Shown here in pieces: positions 1 through 10,720 of a stretch of 64,000 bases of DNA; position 1 is the stretch's first letter; the number at the start of each line of letters is the position of its first letter. The position numbers were made by a program, and so were the translations under genes. Source of the stretch: Cryptomeria japonica (Eukaryota > Streptophyta > Pinopsida > Cupressales > Cupressaceae); NCBI RefSeq assembly GCF_030272615.1, contig NC_081412.1, forward strand, positions 99,947,796 through 100,011,795, written 5' to 3'. A model generated the notes under the pieces. That model searched no databases. It was not told the DNA's origin and saw nothing but the letters and a program-made list of their open reading frames with translations.

Positions 1-650
1 TAATTGAATCCAAAATTACCCTCTATGATATTGGTTGGTCCAAATTCACCTGTAGATGCACTTGGTTCTATTGTAGATTTCTTCTCAACAGATGTTTGAC
101 CAATCACCTTTAGTATATCCTCTTTGCTTCCATTAGATGTATCCATTATGCTTTTATTTTCCTCCGGTGGATCTATCTATGTCTTCACCTCTACCTTTAA
201 TGGTTTCTCATATTTATTAGGCTTCTCTATAACTGTCGGTGTTACAGACTCAATATGAACCTCTGCCTCAGATTATTTTTCTGTTTGTACCACTGCCGGT
301 TTGTCAGATTCTGGTGGCCCTTTGCTAGCTGTCTTATCCTCCATTTCTCAGTTGTCGGTTGCTCTGTTTGAGTTGTTATCTTAGTTTCCTAAGAGTCAAC
401 TATTTGTGCTAGTTTTTGTGAAATCTTGCCATCCTCAACATTATCCGACTTAACCTCTAAAGTATCTTTATCCACAACAATGTTTACCTCCTGAGTATCC
501 ACATTCATTGTAAAAAGTATCTCCGACTCAGGGTTAGTATCATCATGTGTTAAACCTTCAGTATCAATAACTTGTGGATCTTCTGTGTGTATTAGTGGTG
601 TATCTAAAGGTGGCAGTGGAAGATTATCTGTAACCTTTATGTTTGGAATA
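1..650 (-). pseudogene. ORF2 of base-layer element, mid-to-C-terminal segment
   Basis: Minus-strand translation gives an acidic, Pro/Thr-rich stretch containing NLPLPPLDTPL, DDTNPESEILFT and NVDTQEVNIVVDKDT. It aligns residue by residue with the ORF2 of the element at 42620-49185 (NLSLPPLFTPP, EDTNPNSEVLYT, DVDT, VNIMINKDT). It continues the segment that ends at 17953, from which it was separated by the 17.3-kb insertion. The left part has stops and frame breaks. Its function is unknown. Confidence 0.7.
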
Positions 651-655
651 CCACC
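651..655. repeat. Target-site duplication CCACC, left copy
   Basis: CCACC directly precedes TGTACGTTAGG, the outer LTR end. The same five bases follow the other LTR end (TGTCTACA) at 17953-17957. Five bases is the usual gypsy/copia TSD length. The pair shows that everything from 656 to 17952 entered as one insertion or was rearranged within one. Confidence 0.85.
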
Positions 656-1373
656 TGTACGTTAGGAAATAGGAAATCATCAAAGCAATATATATAAAGA
701 CATATTAATCATTATTAGCTCAATCACAAACACACATTGCAATGATCTAATCCTAAGCACACTCAATAGAGATATGAAAACAAAGCATTCAAAATGAAAG
801 ATTATGCAAACCAAATGCAGAATTGAATGCTCCTTCCATGCGGCTCCATTGTTCTTCTTTCCTCTTCAATGGATTTGTGGATCTCACCTACAAGTGCACA
901 TACAATTGAAAGCAAGATTGATGAAAAGCTCGAGAGTACTAGAAGCGTAAGTTTGATAGTTTGATTAAGGATTCGGATTCAAGAATCGAGGGATTTGATT
1001 GAAGAAATTCATCCAATTTATAGAGAAATTGGAGAAAAAGACAAGATTAGCATGATCCAATTCAAATGGAAATTGCAAATCAATATGACAAATTATGACA
1101 AATTATGCACTTTCCATGCACAATTTGATTGATTGATAATTGATGACAAATTATGACACATTCTATGTCAAAATTGATTGATTGTCAATTATGACAAATT
1201 ATGACAAATTGGAATGTCATTCCCATGGAATTAGGAGATGAAATAGGAGGGAAAAGAAATTAGAAATTAAGAAAATTAGAAAATTGAAATTGATGACAAT
1301 TAGGAATTAGAAATTGATGGAAAAATAGGAAATTAGGAACTAGAAGAAATTAGGTAAATTAATTAATAATTTG
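656..1373 (-). repeat. Distal part of the 3' LTR of the 17.3-kb element
   Basis: Direct repeat of 16643-17360 with only scattered differences. It starts TGTACGTTAGGAAATAGG, which on the minus strand is the LTR end CCTAACGTACA. The minus-strand TATA motif CTATAAAT lies at 1016-1023. It is also an inverted repeat of 1409-2080. Confidence 0.85.
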
Positions 1374-1428
1374 TCATTTAATAATTTGTCATTTATTAAT
1401 TAAATTTACAAATTATTAATTAATTTAC
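1354..1428. repeat. Snap-back junction: 20-bp perfect arms with 35-nt loop
   Basis: Bases 1354-1373 (GTAAATTAATTAATAATTTG) are the exact reverse complement of 1409-1428. The 35-base loop (1374-1408) holds a short tandem copy of the ATAATTTGTCATTTA motif and then continues the LTR as far as bases equivalent to about 17383. Beyond the arms the inverted identity continues for about 700 bp each way (656-1373 against 1409-2080). Confidence 0.85.
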
Positions 1429-2080
1429 CTAATTTCTTCTAGTTCCTAATTTCCTATTTTTCCATCAATTTCTAATTCCTAATTGTCATCAATTTCAATT
1501 TTCTAATTTTCTTAATTTCTAATTTCTTTTCCCTCCTATTTCATCTCCTAATTCCATGGGAATGACATTCCAATTTGTCATAATTTGTCATAATTGACAA
1601 TCAATCAATCAAATTGTGCATGGAAAGTGCATAATTTGTCATAATTTGTCATATTGATTTGCAATTTCCATTTGAATTGGATCATGCTAATCTTGTCTTT
1701 TTCTCCAATTTCTCTATAAATTGGATGAATTTCTTCAATCAAATCCCTTGATTCTTGAATCCGAATCCTTAATCAAACTATCGAACTTACGCTTCTAGTA
1801 CTCTTGAGCTTTTCATCAATCTTGCTTTCAATTGTATGTGCACTTGTAGGTGAGATCCACAAATCCATTGAAGAGGAAAGAAGAACAATGGAGCCGCATG
1901 GAAGGAGAATTCAATTCTGCATTTGGTTTGCATAATCTTTCATTTTGAATGCTTTGTTTTCATATCTCTATTGAGTGTGCTTAGGATTAGATCATTGCAA
2001 TGTGTGTTTGGGATTGAGCTAATAATGAATAATATGTCCTTTTATATATTGCTTTGATGATTCCTAATTCCGATGCTACA
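1409..2080 (+). repeat. Partial 5' LTR of the inverted arm, plus orientation
   Basis: Reverse complement of 16643-17360 and of 656-1373. It lacks the first part of the LTR (the TGTAGACACC end) and begins at the snap-back junction. It ends ...CGATGCTACA, whereas the other two copies end ...CCTAACGTACA, so this arm derives from a slightly different subfamily. A TATA box CTATAAAT lies at 1714-1721 and points right toward the Q/P-rich ORF. Confidence 0.8.
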
Positions 2081-2085
2081 TTAAT

Positions 2086-2103
2086 TGGTGAACCCGACGT
2101 GAA
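2086..2103 (+). other. Primer-binding site of inverted arm
   Basis: TGGTGAACCCGACGTGAA follows the LTR end after a five-base spacer. The matching minus-strand PBS is at 16637-16620. It begins TGG as expected for pairing with a tRNA CCA end. It is not the initiator-Met type (TGGTATCAGAGC), and I do not assign the tRNA. The gypsy element at 34456-58519 shares the core TGGTGAACCCGAC. Confidence 0.75.
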
Positions 2104-4162
2104 CACTAACCATCTAACCCTCTAACTATGTTTTGGAGTGCTTTCAAGTTGATTTTGCAGGCCAAAAACCCAAAAACAGGGTCATGCAGGGTATTCTGGA
2201 GACTTCTGCGCCTATGTAAGACAACTTGCGCCTGTGTCAGACATTTTGCGCCTGTGTAGGGGACATTCTGCGCTTGTGTCAGACATTTTGCGCTTGTGTC
2301 ATGACTTCTGCGCCTGTGTAAAGTCCAGAACAGAGGTAAAAAATGCAGTGTTTACTTGAAATTTGTTGTGTTTTTGCATTCTGTTTTCTGTGCTTTGGAT
2401 TTTGGTACTAATTATCTGTGCAGAATCTTGGCATACGCATGGCAAAGACTACAAATCAAACTACTAACATGTGTTATGCAGAATCGATAGTCAAAGACAA
2501 CAAATCAAACTTCTAACTCGGGTTTTGCAGGTTGCCTTGGAGAAACAACCAAACTTTTTGTGTTTGTGTTTTTTAATTAGGCATTTAGTGATTTATAAAT
2601 AGGTTGGAATGAAATTTTGTTTGCTTTGATTGTTAAGTGTGACATTGGAGTAGGAGAGTATTCTCTCATCCTTCTTAGGGTGATCAAAAATCCAGATCTT
2701 CGATACCATGCTCATGTCTTTGATTGTTTGTCTCCTTTAGAGGGCCTGCCTTCCCGACCACTTTGCTTTTGCAAGCAAGTGATAATCGTGAGAAGGGAAC
2801 GACCCAAAGTGAGTACGGCTAGAATTCCTTGGCATTCTAACTCACTATAAAAAAATACCTGATGAGCAAAAGCTTTGAAGGAAGTATTACGTGGGAATTG
2901 TAGTTACTTGGGAAGTGATGACCCTTGGACTCTTTCTCATATCAACATCTAAGTAGGGCCTCTTGGTCTAAATCATGCTTGCGTGACTAAATTTGTTTGG
3001 TATCTTGATGGGCTTAATGTCTCAATCACGCTTGCATGACATCAAGGAGTAATGCTTAACAGAAATCCTTACTAAACACCTTGTTTTTAGAGGCCAAAAA
3101 CCCTTCTAGTTGCTTGAGAAGGACAAATTCGGATACTTGGAAGAGATACTAAGTTCGCCATGGGGAGATTTCCATGGGGACTGATGCTTGGCTGCCCTGA
3201 GAAGTGAGTGCCATGGAGGGGAGCCCGTGGGGTCAAGCATCTATGTATTCTCCTTGAATCCCATAATAAGTCTACCTCTCAAGTACCTAATGTCTTTGCC
3301 TACCATAAGAAATGTGGAAATGAGCATGATTGTCTTGAGTCTAAGTTGCAATATCTTGTATTCTTTGCTTGTCAAAGTTTAATTGCATCCCATTTCAAAA
3401 GCAAAAACAAATTGATCAAAACATAAGATTAAACACAAGAGACATTCATCCAACAAACGTTCAACAAGGTTCAAAACATATCTTCAAACATGGTTGTCAG
3501 ACATTTTTCAAAGTCTTGTCTCAACATTCATGTCACTTGCATTTAGCTTCATCCTAGGTTGCATTTTGCAAAATTCATTGTCAAGTACCAAGGTTAGGTT
3601 TCACCTAAGTCATACTCCTTTGCATATCAATAAGAGTCATCCACTTGCATGTGTCCTCTTGCATTAGAGTAATACCATTGTCATACATTCATATTTGCAT
3701 ACCCTAGGTCTCTTCATTAAGCTTAGATCATTACCATATCATATTAGGGTCACTTGCATAGTAATTGTCCCTTTGCATATAGTCTCAAAAACTAGGCTTT
3801 GTCATACTTGAGTAATCCAAATCTTTGATAAACCCTAAGTCATTGTTAAGAAGTCTAGACCTTGTCAACCTTTTGTCCTTTTGTCATCAATATCATTTGG
3901 TCAAACCTAGCTTAGTATCCAAGCATATAGGGGAGACTTTGTCATTTTGTCCTTTTGTCACTTAGTCCTTTTGTCCTTTGAGGTCTAGACATCATTTCAA
4001 TTTCCTAAGGGTCTCTTTTAGATTTGCATTCCAAAAAGTTTGTCAAAATCTTCAAAAACAACCAAAAACATAGGTTGCATTCTTGCCATAGATGGCATTC
4101 TCATTTATTTGGTTCGCATTTAGTTGCATATCATATATTGTCCTTGAAAAATTCCAAAAATA
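2104..4162 (+). other. Non-coding leader of inverted arm
   Basis: About 2 kb between PBS and Q/P-rich ORF, matched in inverse orientation by 14594-16619. It holds the GCGCCTGTGT minisatellite (2205-2335) and a stretch with short open frames (about 3188-3430) that also exists in the other arm. Many TTTGTCCTTTTGTC-like words lie at 3870-3990. The short frames show no family signature, and I regard the stretch as untranslated leader. Confidence 0.6.
2205..2335 (+). repeat. Minisatellite with core TGCGCCTGTGT
   Basis: Six imperfect units of roughly 20-24 bp (TTGCGCCTGTGTCAGACA and variants). The inverse copy is at 16405-16525, and a related cluster sits at 8905-9012 in the 3' region of the same element. 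Confidence 0.8.
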
Positions 4163-6938
4163 TTGCACATGCATAGTGACATGTCTATTGAACCAAGGTT
4201 CCAAGCACCAATGATGCAACAAAGTTTGACATATCAACCGACAATGCAATCGCAATTACATCCAACCCAACAACAAAGCAACATTGGTCAAACTTATCAT
4301 GATGATGTAAATGTCCAAATACAAAAACTAGAGGAGAAACTAGCTCAAGAAAATGAGATATTGGAACAAAGATTGAAAAAAATTCAAAAGAATAGATCAC
4401 AAATGTCCAAAATGTTTTGAAAACTTCCAGGTCAAAATCCAAATATTGAGCCAATTGATGTCAGATCTCTTCTTGAATGATCAGACATACCAGCTCTCCT
4501 CTCCCAAATAGAGATGATGAAACAATTTCAACAACATTATGTGCCTTCACAACAAGAACAAGAAGGTGTTTACTATCAATCAGATTTTCAACCAACACAA
4601 CCTATGGTTCAATTTCAACAATATGTCCAACCAACTATACAATGTCAACAAATAGTTCAACCAATGGTGGAATATCAACAAGTTCAATCAACATATCAAT
4701 GCCAACAACTACAATCACAAATTCAAAAACAAAACTTGCAACATGCACCAAGACAAGTTTCAAACATGTCGGAACAATTGAACCAAGGCCAATATCAAAA
4801 CATGACATCAAACCAAAAACAAGTTCAAATTCCAGATACAACCATGTCGAAACCTCGAAAGAAAGGTGGCTTTATTGCAATGCTCTTAAGGAAACGACCA
4901 AGTGAGTTTATTGAAGAAGATCAAGATAATACACTTATGTCTAGCAATGCCTCATCCCCTCGCAAACACATTGACTCTCCAGTGGCATCTATCCCTACAC
5001 CTTTAGAAGTTTCACAAGAACCTTCCATATTGTCCTCATCAAATAATACACCCAAGGATGCAATTAGCCAAGGGCTATCCATAATTGATTGCCATGATAA
5101 TCCAATTCATGATGCACATCCTTGTCATGTTTCAGAAATACAAGACCCAATGCCACCATGCACTTTATTGCCATTACCTATTTTAGAGGACCCCATTCAA
5201 AGTCACTCTTCCTCATGTTCAAGCATTGATTCGTTGCCAAAATCTATCACAAATGTTCAAAGTGCATCCCCTTCATGCCAAATCATTGATCCCTTGTCAG
5301 AATCCCCCATGTATATCCAAAGTCCAACCCCATGTCAAGAGGATAATTTAGAGCATGAAGAAATGTGTCTTAAAACAAATCAAGATCAAGATCCTGAAAC
5401 CTTATCATCCCATCCAATTTTTGACCAGGACTCCATGTTCCCAGACACTCACGATGATTCCCCTATTCTTGTCCATCCTATCCAAAGTCCTACTGACACT
5501 CCATTCCCCGAGCAAGATCAAGATATCCCAGTTCATCCAATCCCGAATGATCCCCTTCCATTCCAAGAACAAAATGTCCTTCCAAATCCCATTGACATTC
5601 CACTTCCTGAGAAAGATCCAGATATCCTTTCCATCCTTTATGATGATCCCATTGAAAGTCAAGAGAAAAGCACCTTTAAAGAGGATTCCAATGATATTCC
5701 TCCTTGTCAAGATCAAATTATTCCTTCAGAATCTCCACAAGATCCACTTGTTCCTCCATGTCCTTGTCCTAATGATCCATATCCATTCCAAGATTGCATT
5801 CCTTTTGATGATCCCATTATTTCTCCCATTCCATCTCTTGAAGAGCCTGTCATTGAACCATGTCCACTACACAATCCTAGTCCCCCTCATGATCCTAATC
5901 CCTCTCATGATTCTAACGTGTCAGTGCAAGATGTTCATGAACCCTTGACATGCATAATGGGTTCTTCCACTTTGGTCCAGTCCGATCCACTTCAAGATCT
6001 CATTATTTCTCTCATATCATATCCACCTCATAATGGACTCGCGTCTTCTTCTCAAAGCAAAGAGTATCCTACAAGTCAAGATATTCATAAAGGCAAAGGA
6101 GTAGACCTTCATGAGAAAGAACACCTCCATATCAAAGAAGATATTAAGGGTCATGTCTACACAACTCACTCTCAAGACGTTGGTATCCCTCCATCAAAAT
6201 CAAAACATACACCTTCCATCCATCTTAGGTCCTTATATCCCTTCATCCTCTATGAAAGGTCAGCAAAGGCACACATCCTTGAGTAAATTTCATCCATCCA
6301 AAATAAGTCCATATCATTCCCATCCACACCAACATTCATTCCCTCTTCCAAGCAATTTGGATGCCAAGTATAAGCATCATAAGTCTAGCAATCCACATGT
6401 ATTCAAGGATCAACATGTCCAATATAATCGACATGTCAAAACAAAGAACAAGATGATTTATAAAGAAAAAGAAATATCCAAAAGGCCACAAAGGCCCACT
6501 GAGAAAAATCAAGCAAAGTCAAAATATATATGGGTTCCTAAATCCCTTGTGCAAGTAATGCACTCCAAGGAACCACAAAAGCATGAAACATCAAAAACCA
6601 TGTGGATTCCCAAGAAGCTCCTTGAAGCACAAAGAGAAACATCAAACTTGGCATCCAAAATTGCTATTCCTCCATCCAAACCTTCCAAGTCTATTTCTCC
6701 ATCACCTTCTTCATCCGTTTTGGGCCCTTATGTCCCAAAATCTATAGCCTTTCCTCCATCCAAATCTCAATATCCAAAATACATTTTTCCTCCATCAGTC
6801 CATCACCCCTCAAGGTGTGTGCCAATGTCGATCTTGCCTTCATTTCCATCCAATAAAGCCCAATTCTTCCAATACCCTATCCATTATCCAATGCATATTT
6901 TCCATCCTTCCATCCCTCTCGTCCAATCCTTTGCATAA
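4163..6938 (+). pseudogene. Q/P-rich retroelement protein, broken copy on inverted arm
   Basis: Homologue of the longer minus-strand ORF at 14593-11795. It is read in three pieces: 4163-4420 (MHMHSDMSIEPRFQ start, then a short coiled-coil-like LEEKLAQENEILEQRLKK), 4514-6286, and the +3 frame from about 6205 to 6938. In-frame stops near 4420 and 4480 and a frameshift near 6200 break it. The N-terminal third is Gln-rich (QPMVQFQQ-type repeats), the middle is Pro/Ser/Asp-rich, and the C-terminal part is basic with two similar motifs, YIWVPKSLVQ and TMWIPKKLLEAQ. No zinc knuckle or enzymatic motif is present. It could be a divergent Gag-like protein, but that is inference. Confidence 0.65.
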
Positions 6939-8096
6939 ATCATTGCCTTAGTTTCATCTCATTGTCCATGTCCTTATCCTACCAACGTCTTTGAGCATAC
7001 TTTTAAAAGGTCATGGTCCATTTTTTTCAAGGCTACTATCCAAACAAAAAGATGTTTGAGTCGTTCTTCCATCCCCTATTATGTGTCCATCTTCTTTTGA
7101 AAATGTCAAAAAAAAAAAAAAAAAAAATTGAAAAAGAAAAAAAAAAACGAAAGAAAAAAGTAATGCAAAAATAATTCGTCCACTGGTGAAAACCTGGCAA
7201 ACAGGCGCCTTGGGCAAGTACCGTGATGAAAACCTGGCAAACAGGCGTCATGCGTAATTTATGAACTTCTTGCACACCACACTTGGGGGCAGGTGTCCTC
7301 CTTCATATCCTATTGCCCTTCATTATCCTATCGAACCCCTGTCATTACCCTCCATTATCCTATTGTCCCTCATGTCCAGTTTCCCTTTCCACCTTTGATC
7401 TTGACAAGGCTGACGATCTTCATGAGCATCATGCATCTTGTTTGTAGCTTTTAGTCTATCATAGCTTTTGGTCATTTATCCATTTGCTTATTACAACCTT
7501 TCATCCATATTCCCTATCTTATTGCGACTTTCTGCCACTATCCCGTATCCTATCCCGACCTTCAGTCCATGTCCCTTATTCATTCTTGGTCTTGCTTATC
7601 CTATCCATATCTTATCACTATCCATACACTCTTTTTCATTCTTTGATCTTGATCTGACATAAGGACGCAAAATTTAAACATGGTTTCAAACACCTCTTGA
7701 CATGTCCCTCATGCCATGTTCCTGCTTTACATTGTCATATCCAGTCTCTTGTCCCATCACGCCATAGCCCTTGGAAATTGCATCCGTATTGTCTCCACGA
7801 TAAAAGGCCTTTGTCTTCCCTCTATCCACCATCATTTCAGCAAGCCTATTTATTCACCTGTCATATTCCTTGCCTTGCTAGACATTGGGGGCAAAATCAT
7901 AAAAAAATCATAAAAATTTAAAATGTCCTGAAAAAAAAAATCTTCAAAAAAATCGAATAATGTCCTGAAAAAATCTCAAAAAAATTGAATAATGTCCTAA
8001 AAAAATATCTAAAAATTAAAAAAATAAAAATCCTTAAAAACATTTAAAAATGTCCTGAAAAAATCCTTAAAATTTTTAAAATGTCCTGAAAAAATC
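6939..8096 (+). other. Non-coding region after Q/P-rich ORF, inverted arm
   Basis: No supported gene. It contains an A-rich tract (about 7107-7165), a tandem pair of about 40 bp with GCCTGTTTGCCAGG in reverse (7185-7255), and pyrimidine-rich sequence with short open frames (7468-7920) that are mirrored in the other arm at 10706-11159. It ends in the GTCCTGAAAAAAT repeats, where the arm breaks off. Confidence 0.6.
7905..8096 (+). repeat. Degenerate tandem repeat ATGTCCTGAAAAAAT
   Basis: At least six units of an A-rich sequence, each carrying TGTCCTGAAAAAA or TGTCCTAAAAAAA, spaced about 25-40 bp. The mirrored array is at 10430-10720 (TTTTTTCAGGACATT). The inverted arm terminates within one of these units at 8096. 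Confidence 0.75.
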
Positions 8097-8103
8097 AACA
8101 ATT

Positions 8104-8380
8104 GAAAAGGACAAGGATCGATGACGAATCGATCGCAATATGACAAGATTGACAAGGACAAAGATTGACCAAAATCATGATTGAAGATTATTGTCGACAA
8201 GACCAAATTCAAAAGCGAGAAGATGAAGAATGTAGAAGAATGACTCGATGCTCGAAAATGATAAAGACCAAATGCGTGACATAGGAGAAAATGTTAATGC
8301 GACGCAAAAACCTAAAATGAGGCAATGCGCAAATGTTAAAGTATGACCTTGCAAGTGTTGACCATTTTTAGGTGTCTACA
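8104..8380 (-). repeat. First ~277 bp of the 3' LTR (minus strand)
   Basis: Direct repeat of 17675-17952 with a few substitutions. On the minus strand it starts TGTAGACACCTAAAAATGG right after a PPT, so it is the true start of the 3' LTR. Past 8104 the match to the 5' LTR stops. About 290 bp of LTR (equivalent to about 17385-17674) is absent, replaced by the inverted arm. Confidence 0.85.
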
Positions 8381-8396
8381 TTTTGCCCCTCTTTGA
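8381..8396 (-). other. Polypurine tract of the 17.3-kb element
   Basis: Minus-strand CAAAGAGGGGCAAAA immediately precedes TGTAGACACC. A closely similar junction (CAAAGGGGGCAGAA|TGTAGACACC) is at 60624/60625. This fixes the element's orientation. Confidence 0.8.
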
Positions 8397-10528
8397 GACA
8401 ATGCGATTTTAAGCGTTGTTTCAAAGAACAATAATGAAAAATGCCCCAGACAATGATAATAACATATGCATGCCCCCTAGAGGAATTGGCCGGAAACATG
8501 CAAAAAAGAGGCCAATTGATCGAAAAAAATGATAGGATCAAACGGACTGACAATCGGAGATCGGATACATGCAGGAAAAGCAATGTAAGGTGCACAAGAC
8601 CGTGACCAACATAAGATGGAGAAGACGCACGTCCATCTATGCAATGACAAAGAGCTATAAATGAGACCAAGAGATGGAAAATTGCTCATTTGCACTAGAC
8701 AAGGAGGAGGATTTGTTGCTCTGGACAAGGACACTTGCAGATAGATGGTGAACATTCCAATGGCGGATCACCTTGGAGAACGTGTACGCACGTACAGATG
8801 ACCAGACGACGCAGGAGTAGCAGTATGGATCTCAAAAACCCATGTTTTCAATTTCATGAATTTTGATTGCTTTCGGGACATTGCGGGGCCCACAGGGGAT
8901 GCAAAAGAGGACTTCTGCGCTTGTGTGGTCTAATTCTGCGCTTGTGTAGGAAGACACAAGCGCAAGTTACCTGACACAGGCACAGGTTTTCTGACACAGG
9001 CGCAAGTGTGCATTGGAAACTCTAATTTTGGTCAAAACGACATGCAAATGCTCTGGAAAGGGGGGACAAGGATAGGATAGGTCAAATGAGATGAAAAACA
9101 CCCTGATTAGACATGAAAATGAGGAAATGCAACCCGTAGGAGCAAACCCTAAAACTGACAAAATTTGCCCCAATTGTGATGTAGAGTCGACAGTATCCAT
9201 TGATCACGCGGGAGAACCGACCTGACTGCTTCATGTTACGACTTAGACTGAGAAGCACAGACAGAGATATATTAGCAGGACTTGAGACATGGTAGGGATG
9301 AGGAGGATAGAGGGAGAACCTAGTGACGGAGGCACGTGCTCCTTATGACAGACAGTGGACATTATGTAGTTTGACATGTTGTAGTCAGCTTGCGGACCAT
9401 AATTAGGACAGACAGTCCGATTTTGTACTCCGATATTTATTGTGGCAGATGATATGATATGCATCGATATGATGGGATGCAATGTGTTATGATATATGTT
9501 ATTTTGCATGTATGGATGACTTATGTACTTGTTTATGAACATGTATGAATGGATTTTTATGTATTTTTGATGTATTTATGAAATGAAATGGATAAAATGC
9601 TTGATGTGATGCTTGATGTAATGCAGATGTACTAATCAAATGGATGCAGGATGCAACATGCATTTTTGGAAATCGGAGCACTAGACCAAACTGACTATCC
9701 GATCAGACGGAAGAAATGTTAATAAGAAGAAAATGAAACAGAGGACAGTTAAAAATGAAGAAAACTTGCTTTCAGTAATGCACTTTGTAGGTGAGAACCT
9801 TTATTTTTATGTAGAAAAATGGATGCAGAGCATCATGGCATTGAAGGCCAGAGCTGAAATGCAACCCTTTTTGCAAAAGACAGACACATCGCAGACAAAC
9901 AACAATCACAACAAAAAAGAAAGAGACCATGAACCATCCCGGTTACTCTAAATCACTCAGTGACATCATCGAGCAACATAGGAACATGATCGAAGCCAAA
10001 GATAAATCAGTAAAAAGATAAGATGCACACATTCAAGCAAATCAAACAAACATCTTGATCTTCATTGTCAAAAGTTGAAAGTGCTGATAGGATGATCATG
10101 CTGTCTGGTTTCAGGAAATGCGGTACCCCGTCTAAGACAGGACACAGTCTGGTTTCGAGTATACCACACCCTGTATAAGACCCATGATAGCAGTAACAAG
10201 GACAAATGATTTTCATGTTAATATTTGATTGATAAGACAATTTTGATCAGTTTGAATGTTTGATTTGATTAAAAAAAGTCATCTGTTAAAGCATGATTTC
10301 ATTAAAGCACAGTGTGCGATTGCGAGTCGTTGGATGTATGCTCAGTGATCTGTCTTATGCACAAAAAGGATATTTTATTGACAAAATGCTTGTTTTTGGA
10401 TTTTAATGTTTTTGAAATGTTTTTGCCTTCATTTTTTCAGGACTTTATATAACTTTTTAGGGATTTTTTCAAGACATTTTTCAATTTTTTTAGAGATTTT
10501 TTTTTAGGACATTATTCGATGTTTTTGA
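8397..10528 (-). other. 3' internal non-coding region of the 17.3-kb element, single copy
   Basis: This is the only part of the element outside both inverted arms. No coding region is supported; short open frames (for example 9733-9951 on plus) have no recognisable family. It contains a cluster of GCGCTTGTGT units in both orientations (8905-9012), an AT-rich TGATATG/ATGGATG stretch (9430-9620), and the beginning of the TTTTTTCAGGACATT repeats. Confidence 0.6.
8905..9012. repeat. GCGCTTGTGT cluster with inverted units
   Basis: Two units read TTCTGCGCTTGTGT and the next three read ACACAAGCGCAAG / ACACAGGCGCAAG, so the cluster can fold on itself around 8940-8965. The core is the same as the leader minisatellite at 2205-2335 and 16405-16525. 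Confidence 0.7.
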
Positions 10529-10720
10529 GATTTTTTCAGGACATTTTAAAAAATTTTAAGGATTTTTTTAGGACATTTTTAAATGTTTTTAAGGATTTTT
10601 ATTTTTTTAATTTTTAGATATTTTTTCAGGACATTATTCGATTTTTTTGAGATTTTTTCAGGACATTATTCAATTTTTTTGAAGATTTTTTTTTTTCAGG
10701 ACATTTTAAATTTTTATGAT
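10430..10720 (-). repeat. Degenerate tandem repeat, mirrored copy
   Basis: Plus-strand reading shows about seven TTTTTTCAGGACATT units separated by T-rich spacers. It is the inverse of 7905-8096 and slightly longer, extending past the breakpoint of the other arm at about 10529. Confidence 0.75.

Noticed and set aside
2086-2103. TGGTGAACCCGAC and TGGTATCAGAGCC words as possible tRNA genes
   Set aside because: They are primer-binding sites complementary to tRNA 3' ends. No cloverleaf or A/B boxes surround them.
5355-5948. Plus-strand 197-codon frame overlapping the Q/P-rich pseudogene
   Set aside because: An out-of-frame reading. The reading at 4514-6286 matches the other arm, and this one does not add information.
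1409-8096. Idea that the inverted arm is a second, complete element inserted in opposite orientation
   Set aside because: It begins in the middle of an LTR and ends in the middle of the 3' non-coding region, with no second LTR and no TSD of its own.
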